Shown one piece after another: positions 54,923 through 60,894 of a stretch of 64,000 bases of DNA (position 1 is its first letter; each line of letters begins with the position of its first letter). This DNA comes from CALFML01 sp044222245 (GTDB taxonomy: Bacteria > Myxococcota_A > Polyangia > Palsa-1104 > JAEUJZ01). The DNA lies in NCBI GenBank assembly GCA_044222245.1, contig JBGANQ010000041.1, forward strand, positions 9,727 to 73,726, written 5' to 3'. Under the pieces are notes generated by a model. The model searched no databases and had not been told where the DNA came from. It saw nothing but the letters and a program-made list of their open reading frames with translations. The position numbers were made by a program, and so were the translations under genes.

Positions 54923-56764
54923 ATGAATGAATCAACCAGCCCGCAGGGCGAACCGGGCGCGATGGCAGTCGTCGGCGCCAGCACGCCCGCAGTCGATTCC
55001 GCTATCAGCTCGACCTCGCAAGAGCTCTCGCTGGAGGTGGCAGCGGCCAGCTCCGGGCATGCGGGAGCAGGCGACCACCCGACCCCGGTGCAGCGGCTCT
55101 TCCAGCTGCTGCAGCTGGAGGCCGGCGATCTTTGGATTATTGCCGTCTATGCGCTCGCGCTGGGAGTGCTGTCCCTGGCCACTCCGATCGCGGTCCAGGC
55201 CATGGTCAATCAGGTGGCGTTCGGGCAGCTCTTGCAGCCGCTGGTGGCGCTGCTGCTGGTGCTGCTGGTGCTGCTCGGGCTGGCCGGTGGGCTGCGCATC
55301 TTGCAGAACATCGCCGTCGAGATCTTGCAGCAGCGGCTGCTCGTGCGGAGCGGGCTGGGGCTGGCTCGCTTGCTGCCGCGGGTTCCTTTGCCGGTCCTCC
55401 GCGAGCACGGTCCGGACCTGGCCAGCCGCTTTCTGGAGATCGCGGCGGTACAGAAGGCCGCCGCCGGGCTTTTGCTCGATGGGCTGGCGATTGCGCTGCA
55501 GCTGCTCATCGGTATGGCCGTGCTGGCCTTTTATCACCCGCTGCTGCTGGCGTTTGACGTCGTCCTGTCAGGATTTGTCGCGCTCATCTTGCTCGGCCTT
55601 GGCCGCGCCGCGGTGCCCACCAGCATCGCCGAGTCGCAGGCCAAGTACGCGGTGGCAGACTGGCTGGCGGCGCTGTGCCGGCACCCGCTGGCCTTCAAGT
55701 TCGCCGATGGGCCCAAGGTGGCCAGCGCGCGGGCCGACGCACTCCTTTGTGACTATGTGCACGCCCGGCGTGGCCACTTTCGCATCCTGCTGCGGCAGAT
55801 CATCGGCTCGCTGACCCTGCAGGCGGTGGCCAGCGTGGCCCTGCTCGGCATCGGCGGCGCCCTGGTCATCGCCGGCCAGCTGACGCTGGGCCAGCTCATC
55901 GCCGCCGAGCTTATCGTCAGCGCGCTGCTCGCCGGCATCGCCAAGTTCGGCAAGCACCTGGAGGCGTATTACGATCTGCTCACGGCGCTCGACAAGCTCG
56001 GGCACCTCTCCGACCTCGAGCACGAGCGTGCCGATGGCGAGCTGCTGCCCGAGCAGCTGGGCGGCCTCCAGCTGCAGCTGAGCGCGGTCGCGGCCGGCTA
56101 TCCGGGCGGCGACATCCTCATCAGCGACATCAACCTGCAGCTGCCCGCCGGCGCGCGCGTCGCCATCATCGGTGCGCCGCAGAGCGGCAAGACGCTGATG
56201 GGCGAGCTGCTCACCGGGCTTGTGCCGCCGCGCGAGGGCGCCCTGACCTACGACGGCTGCGATCTGCGGGACCTGCAGCTGTCGGCGCTGCGGGCCCAGA
56301 TCGCGCTGGTCTGCGCCGAGGAGCCGGCCCTGTTCGCCGGGACGGTGGCCGAGATCCTGTGCGGTGCCGGTGAGCGGCGCAGCGGCCCGGTGAGCCGGAC
56401 GCCCGGCCGCGGTGAGCTGCGCGCGGCACTCAGCGCCGTCGGGCTGTGGCCGGCCCGGCGGGCGTTCAAGGATGGTCTGGACACCGCTCTTGGCGATGGC
56501 GCGCCGTCTCTGTCGCGGGATGAGCGGTGGCGGCTCCAGCTGGCGCGGGTCCTGGTGCAGCGGCCGCGGCTTGTCGTCATCGACAAGACGACCCCGAGCG
56601 GCGGCCCGCAGGATGACGCCACCGCGGCGCTACTGTACTCCGAGCTGCCGTTCACGGTCGTGCTCTGCACGGCGCCCGGAGACCCGCTGCTGGCGCGCTG
56701 CGATGAGGTCTACCAGATACAGGATGCCACGCTGGTTGCGGTGGCGCGAAAGGGTCGAAAATGA
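54923..56764 (+). CDS. ABC exporter subunit with degenerate ATPase motifs
   Basis: The 613-residue half-transporter has five or six membrane segments (about 70-330) and an ATPase domain (about 370-600). Walker A is present (GAPQSGKT, 417-424) and the Q-loop region reads CAEEPALFAGTVAEIL. The signature motif is LSRDERWRLQLARVLV instead of LSGGQ. Walker B reads VVIDK (Asp554, Lys555), so the catalytic Glu is lost. The switch His is absent where VLCTAPGD stands. There is no N-terminal peptidase C39 domain. It resembles type I secretion or NHLM-type permease/ATPases. It overlaps the HlyD gene by ATGA. Whether it still hydrolyses ATP, or only scaffolds, is uncertain. Confidence 0.85.
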   Translation: MNESTSPQGEPGAMAVVGASTPAVDSAISSTSQELSLEVAAASSGHAGAGDHPTPVQRLFQLLQLEAGDLWIIAVYALALGVLSLATPIAVQAMVNQVAFGQLLQPLVALLLVLLVLLGLAGGLRILQNIAVEILQQRLLVRSGLGLARLLPRVPLPVLREHGPDLASRFLEIAAVQKAAAGLLLDGLAIALQLLIGMAVLAFYHPLLLAFDVVLSGFVALILLGLGRAAVPTSIAESQAKYAVADWLAALCRHPLAFKFADGPKVASARADALLCDYVHARRGHFRILLRQIIGSLTLQAVASVALLGIGGALVIAGQLTLGQLIAAELIVSALLAGIAKFGKHLEAYYDLLTALDKLGHLSDLEHERADGELLPEQLGGLQLQLSAVAAGYPGGDILISDINLQLPAGARVAIIGAPQSGKTLMGELLTGLVPPREGALTYDGCDLRDLQLSALRAQIALVCAEEPALFAGTVAEILCGAGERRSGPVSRTPGRGELRAALSAVGLWPARRAFKDGLDTALGDGAPSLSRDERWRLQLARVLVQRPRLVVIDKTTPSGGPQDDATAALLYSELPFTVVLCTAPGDPLLARCDEVYQIQDATLVAVARKGRK

Positions 56765-58092
56765 GCCGGCAGACTGACTCGGCCAGGCGCCACCGCCAGG
56801 GCGCCGCGACGATGGTGCGGACTCCCTACGGAGTGCGCGAGCTGGCGATCGCGCTGCTCGTCCTTTTTGTGTTGCTGGCCATCGGGCTGCTGGTCCTTCC
56901 CTGGCAGCAGAGCGTGCGCGGCAGCGGGCGCGTCGTCGCCTACACTCCGACCGAGCGGCAGCAGACGCTCGAGGCGCCGATCGAGGGGCGCATCGTGCGC
57001 TGGCTGGTCCGTGAGGGCTCGCGGGTCAAGGCGGGCGAGCGGGTGGTCGAGATCGCCGACAACGATCCTGCGCTCCTGCAGCGGCTTGCGGAGGAGCGTG
57101 ACGCGGTGCAGGCGCGGCTCGCCGCTGCCAAGTCCCGCCAGCTGGCTCTGGAGGAGCGGCTGTTGCAGCTTGGGGGCGCGCAGGGGGCGGCGATCTCGGG
57201 GGCGGGAGCGCGCGTGCGCATGGCCCGCGAGCGGATGCGCGCGGCGACCCAGGCGCTGGCCGCCAGCGAGGCCGCCCGCCGCACGGCGCAGCTGAATCAG
57301 CAGCGGCAGCAGGCGCTGTTTGACAAGGGACTGACCTCGCGCCGGGCGCTCGACCTGGCAGAGCTCGAAGCGGTGCGGACCACCACGGAAGAGGCGCGGG
57401 CGCTGGCCACCTTGCAAGCGGCCCGCGGCGAAGAGTCGGCCCTGCGCGCCGACAAGGCCCGCGCCACCAGCGACACCGGCGCCGTGCTGGAAGACGCCCG
57501 CGCCGCGCGCGCCGCGGCCCAGGGCGAGGTCGCCAATGTCACCGCCGAGCTAGCCCGCATCGAGGTCCGGCTGGCGCGTCAGGCCAGCCAGTCGGTAAGC
57601 GCCCCGCGCGACGGCGTGATCCTGCGCCTGCTCGCCTCCGAGGGAGGCGAGATGGTCAAGGCCGGCGACCCGCTGGCAGTGCTGGTGCCCGATACCCAGG
57701 AGCGCGCAGTCGAGCTTTGGGTGGACGGCAACGACATCCCGCTCCTGTCAGAAGGACGGACGGTGCGGCTGCAGTTCGAGGGCTGGCCGGCGGTCCAGTT
57801 CGTCGGCTGGCCGGCGGTCGCGGTGGGCACCTTCCCCGGGCGGATTGCCCTCCTTGATGCCACCGACAACGGCAAGGGCAAGTTCCGCGTGCTCGTCGTC
57901 CCCGAGCCGGGCGCCAGCCCGCCGTGGCCTGCGGGGAGCTACCTGCGCCAGGGAGTGCGCGTCCAGGGCTGGGTGCTGCTCGGGCGGGTCAAGCTGGGCT
58001 ATGAGCTGTGGCGCCAGTGGAACGGCTTTCCCCCGGTAGTAGCGGACCATGAGCCGGCCGAGGTCGCGACCAAAAAGGGAGGCGGCAAGTGA
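56761..58092 (+). CDS. HlyD-family periplasmic adaptor protein
   Basis: The 443-residue protein has one N-terminal membrane anchor (about 26-50) and a biotinyl-lipoyl half (LEAPIEGRIVRWLVREGSRV). A long coiled-coil hairpin (about 100-275) and the second lipoyl half (SAPRDGVILRLLASEGGEMV) complete the adaptor core, with a beta domain at the end. A short duplicated GWPAV element lies near residues 340-350. It links the inner-membrane ABC protein to the TolC-like channel. Start and stop overlap both neighbours, so the three genes are one operon. Confidence 0.93.
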   Translation: MSRQTDSARRHRQGAATMVRTPYGVRELAIALLVLFVLLAIGLLVLPWQQSVRGSGRVVAYTPTERQQTLEAPIEGRIVRWLVREGSRVKAGERVVEIADNDPALLQRLAEERDAVQARLAAAKSRQLALEERLLQLGGAQGAAISGAGARVRMARERMRAATQALAASEAARRTAQLNQQRQQALFDKGLTSRRALDLAELEAVRTTTEEARALATLQAARGEESALRADKARATSDTGAVLEDARAARAAAQGEVANVTAELARIEVRLARQASQSVSAPRDGVILRLLASEGGEMVKAGDPLAVLVPDTQERAVELWVDGNDIPLLSEGRTVRLQFEGWPAVQFVGWPAVAVGTFPGRIALLDATDNGKGKFRVLVVPEPGASPPWPAGSYLRQGVRVQGWVLLGRVKLGYELWRQWNGFPPVVADHEPAEVATKKGGGK

Positions 58093-59615
58093 GGGAGTAT
58101 GCGCGTTTGTCTGTAGGTCTACTGGGAGTGCTGCGCGGCGCGGCGCTGCTCGGGCTGGGGCTGGCGGGCCTGCGGTCCGCGTCGGCTACCGTGACCCCGG
58201 AGCTGGCGGTCGCATCGGTCGCGCCGGTCGCGCCGGCCGCGCCGGTCGCGCCGGCCGCGCCGGCCGCGCGGAGCTCGGCGCCGCTTCTGCTCGGCGAAGT
58301 GCTCGACTCCGTGCAGCGCCACTTTCCCGCCATCATCGCCGCGCAGAAGGAGCAGCGCGCCGCGGAGGCCGAGCTGCTCGCCGCCCGCGGCGGCTTTGAT
58401 CCGCTGCTGCGGCTGCGCGCCGAGGGCGCAGTGCTCGGCTACTACCAGAACGGCCGGCTGGACGTCTCGCTAGAGCAGCCGACGCCGCTGTGGGGAACCC
58501 GATTCTTCGCCGGCTGGCGCCTGGGGACCGGCAGCTTCGCCGACTACGATGGCAAGCTCGAGACCAATGAATATGGGGAAGTGCGGGTCGGGGCAGTGGT
58601 TCCGCTGTGGCGCAATGGACCCATCGATCGCACGCGGGCGGCGATCAAGCGGGCGGCAGTGGGGCAGACGCTGGCCGCCCAGGGCGTCGCGCAGCAGCGC
58701 CTGGAGGCGGTGCGGCTGGGCAGCCAGCGCTACTGGGAGTGGACGGCTGCCGGGCAGCGCTTGCACATCGCCCACAGCCTGCAGCGCCTGGCGGCAGAGC
58801 GGGACGCCGCGCTCGCGCAGCGGGTGCGCCATGGCGACCTGCCCGAGATCGAGCGCATCGACAACCAGCGGCTCATCTTGTCGCGCCAGAGCCTGCTGAT
58901 CGCCGCCCAGCGCGGGCTGGAGCAAGCGCAGATCGAGCTGTCGATCTACCTGCGCGATGCCCGGGGCGAGCCCTGGCTGGTCCCCGCCGAGCGGCTGCCG
59001 CGGGAGCTGCCGCTGCCCGAGCCGCGAGCGCTGACCAGCGAGCGGCTCGCCGCCGACATCCAGACTGCGCTGGCGCGCCGCCCCGAGGCCGAGCGCCTGC
59101 GCCTGCAGCTGGAGCAGCTGGGCATTGATCGCGACCTGGCGAAAAACCAGCTGGCGCCGGCCGTGGATGTCGGCCTGGCCTTCTCGCAGGATCTGGGGGC
59201 CGGCAGCTCGACGCGCACCCCGCCGGTGCTGGAGGGCAGCGTCCTTTTCGATATGCCGATTCCCAATCGCACCGCCAAGGGGCGGCTCGGCGCGACCGAG
59301 GCGCAGATGGCCCGGCTGCAGGCCCAGGCCCGGCTGGTCCGCGATCGGATCTGTGCCGAGGTCCAGGATGTGCAGTCGCTGCTGAGGACGGCAGAGCAGC
59401 GCGTCGCGCTGGCCCGAGCCGAGCTCCAGCTTGCGCAGAAAGTTGAGACGGCGGAGCACCAGCGGTTCGAGCTTGGCGACAGCACGCTGGTCCTGGTCAA
59501 TCTGCGCGAGCAGGCTACCGCCGATGCGGCGCTGCGTGAGATTGACGCCCGCCTGGACTACCAGCGCGCGCAGGTCCTCTACAGCGCGGTGCTCGCGGGC
59601 GCTCCTGCCGGCTGA
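58089..59615 (+). CDS. TolC-family outer-membrane channel protein
   Basis: The 508-residue protein begins at a GTG overlapping the HlyD stop. A signal sequence (about 1-35) is followed by an Ala/Pro/Val repeat (APVAPAAPVAPAAPA, about 42-56). Two outer-membrane efflux protein repeats follow, with the long helices typical of TolC (EQRAAEAELLAARGGFDPLL, AQQRLEAVRLGSQRYWEW, LRTAEQRVALARAELQLAQK). It completes a tripartite exporter. The cargo could be the NRPS-PKS product or the lanthipeptide, but nothing in the sequence decides. It is the last gene inside the island. A 14-bp palindrome (59618-59631) follows the stop. Confidence 0.9.
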   Translation: MREYARLSVGLLGVLRGAALLGLGLAGLRSASATVTPELAVASVAPVAPAAPVAPAAPAARSSAPLLLGEVLDSVQRHFPAIIAAQKEQRAAEAELLAARGGFDPLLRLRAEGAVLGYYQNGRLDVSLEQPTPLWGTRFFAGWRLGTGSFADYDGKLETNEYGEVRVGAVVPLWRNGPIDRTRAAIKRAAVGQTLAAQGVAQQRLEAVRLGSQRYWEWTAAGQRLHIAHSLQRLAAERDAALAQRVRHGDLPEIERIDNQRLILSRQSLLIAAQRGLEQAQIELSIYLRDARGEPWLVPAERLPRELPLPEPRALTSERLAADIQTALARRPEAERLRLQLEQLGIDRDLAKNQLAPAVDVGLAFSQDLGAGSSTRTPPVLEGSVLFDMPIPNRTAKGRLGATEAQMARLQAQARLVRDRICAEVQDVQSLLRTAEQRVALARAELQLAQKVETAEHQRFELGDSTLVLVNLREQATADAALREIDARLDYQRAQVLYSAVLAGAPAG

Positions 59616-59617
59616 AC

Positions 59618-59631
59618 CGAGCCGCGGCTCG
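59618..59631. terminator. Palindrome after the TolC-like gene
   Basis: CGAGCCGCGGCTCG is a perfect 14-bp palindrome two bases after the stop codon. It has no loop of useful size and no T-run, so it may be a weak terminator or chance. Confidence 0.25.
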
Positions 59632-59707
59632 TGCTTTCCAGCGCCGGTCCGTTGCTGCGCGCCGCGGCTGGAGAGCCTGGGGGGCCTCTTTCGACGGAGC
59701 GTACTGT

Positions 59708-59716
59708 TCACGGTGA
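59708..59716. repeat. Right copy of 9-bp direct repeat bounding the 44-kb island
   Basis: TCACGGTGA on the plus strand is identical and in the same orientation as 15501-15509. On the minus strand it supplies His-Arg and the first two bases of the next codon in GIIHR, after which kinase similarity ends. Confidence 0.8.
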
Positions 59717-60165
59717 ATAATGCCATGCCGGTGCAGGTAGCAAAGGGCGCGCAGCAGCTTGCCGAGTAGGCGCAGGCGCTCGGGCAGCGGCGCGGCGCGG
59801 CCGGCGGCGAGGATGGTCTGCGGCGACTGCAAAAGCTCCATCGTGTAGTAGGGCTTCTGCTCTTCGTCGAAGCCGTAGTCGAGCACGGCGATGATGTTGG
59901 GATGGCGCAGCGAAGCCAGGGTGCGAAACTCGTGCGCTAGCGCCAGCAGGTAGCGCGCCCGACCGGCGCGCTGCGTCGCCTCGGCCTGGCGGGCGCCGGC
60001 CTCGCGCTGCGTCTTGAGCGGACCGGCCGGTGAGGACGCTGGCTCGCGAACCAGGACTCGCTTGAGCGCGACGAGCTGCCCGGTCAGCCGATCCCAGGCG
60101 GCGAAGACCTCGCCCATCCCGCCTTCGCCGAGCTTGTCGCGAATCTGGTAACGGTTCCTCAGCAC
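59708..60165 (-). pseudogene. Ser/Thr kinase N-lobe, N-terminal piece of the interrupted kinase-AAA-TPR gene
   Basis: About 152 residues of a Hanks-type kinase are present: the glycine loop LGEGGMGEVFAAWD, the ATP-anchoring Lys in LVALKRV, LRHPNIIAVLDYG and LCYLHRHGIIHR. Beyond this the frame reads EQYAPSKEAPQ, unrelated to kinases. The catalytic Asp, DFG motif and C-lobe are missing here but start at 15509 on the same strand. A GTG at 60165 with AAGGTCGAGG upstream is the likely start. An ATG at 60246 is the alternative. It is the other half of the gene at 12287-15509. Confidence 0.87.
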
Positions 60166-60241
60166 GCCGCACCTCGACCTTCCACTTCTGGCCGATCGGG
60201 CCCAAGCCCCGCGGCCGTGGATCAAAAATGGCTCACTTGCT

Positions 60242-60254
60242 ATCATGACATGAT
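60242..60254. promoter_or_regulatory. Small inverted repeat upstream of kinase N-terminal piece
   Basis: ATCATG-A-CATGAT forms a 13-bp inverted repeat in the divergent spacer between the kinase piece and the SRPBCC-like gene. It could be an operator, but no regulator is known. Confidence 0.25.
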
Positions 60255-60399
60255 CGCTGCCCAAGACGGCAGAGCTCACGGATTCCCGCAAGTTAGGCCA
60301 GCCTGGCGCGCCCGGCCGGCAGACTGTCGATGTTCTGCCCGGTGGCAGGCGGCGTAGCAAAGTTCGCGGCGCCGCCGGCGGCTGCTAACCTAGGTAGTA

Positions 60400-60894
60400 A
60401 TGCCCGGCCCGGAGGCTTGTTTTACAGAGTCGATCGTGGTGCACGCGGCGCGCCTGCAGGTGCTGGCGCAGCTGACCGAGCCGACCAAGATGATCGGGCT
60501 GCAGCCGCTCATCGTCGGCTGTGAGCTCGTCGAAAAGGAGGTCGATGCGGACGGCGGCGTGAGGTCGTATGAGGCAATCTTCACCGAGCACTTTCAGCTC
60601 GTCGGTCCGCTCGGCTACAATAACCGCGTCCGCGCCCGCATGCAGGCCGACCGCGCGCTGCCGGCGGTCGAGTTCACCGTCCGCTCATTCCCGCGCATCC
60701 GGCTGGGCAGCCGCTACGAGCTTGCCGCGGCGCCGTCCGCAACGCTTGTGCGGCTGACCGTCACCATCGACTGCCCGCGGGTGCTGCGGCCGCTGGTCGT
60801 GTCGGCGGCGCGCGCGGCCCACCGCAGGCTGCTCGGTAACCTCAAGCGCCGCTGTGAAGAGGTCCCACCGACCGCGCAGGGTCGGGCGCTGTAG
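60400..60894 (+). CDS. SRPBCC/polyketide cyclase-like small protein
   Basis: The 164-residue protein has the strand pattern of a START/SRPBCC cavity fold: ESIVVHAARLQVLAQLTEPT at the start, IVGCELVEKEV in the middle and a long C-terminal helix (RPLVVSAARAAHRRLLGNLK). The family binds diverse hydrophobic ligands, and no activity can be given. It is convergent with the EAD-TIR-AAA-phosphoesterase gene, whose stop abuts its own (60894/60895). Confidence 0.6.
   Translation: MPGPEACFTESIVVHAARLQVLAQLTEPTKMIGLQPLIVGCELVEKEVDADGGVRSYEAIFTEHFQLVGPLGYNNRVRARMQADRALPAVEFTVRSFPRIRLGSRYELAAAPSATLVRLTVTIDCPRVLRPLVVSAARAAHRRLLGNLKRRCEEVPPTAQGRAL

Larger units (their letters stand above)
15510..59716. mobile_element. 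44.2-kb genomic island inserted in a kinase gene
   Basis: The segment separates two same-strand pieces of one kinase gene. Deleting 44,207 bp, meaning one copy of the 9-bp repeat plus everything between, restores GIIHRDLKPANVL in frame. It carries an EAD-TIR-SIR2 gene, a lanthipeptide locus, a radical SAM/aminotransferase pair, an NRPS-PKS and an exporter operon. I found no integrase, transposase or conjugation gene and no convincing terminal inverted repeats. The only inverted match noted is a 10-base one (GCTGGAAAGC), about 60 bp inside each end, and it may be chance. The mechanism of entry is therefore unknown. Confidence 0.72.

Noticed and set aside
59618..59707. Terminal inverted repeat at the right island end
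   Set aside because: Comparison with the left end gave no match beyond scattered short similarity. The 14-bp palindrome after the TolC-like gene is not found at the left end.
15510..59716. The island as a prophage or integrative conjugative element
   Set aside because: No capsid, tail, terminase, relaxase, type IV secretion, integrase or transposase gene is present among the frames.
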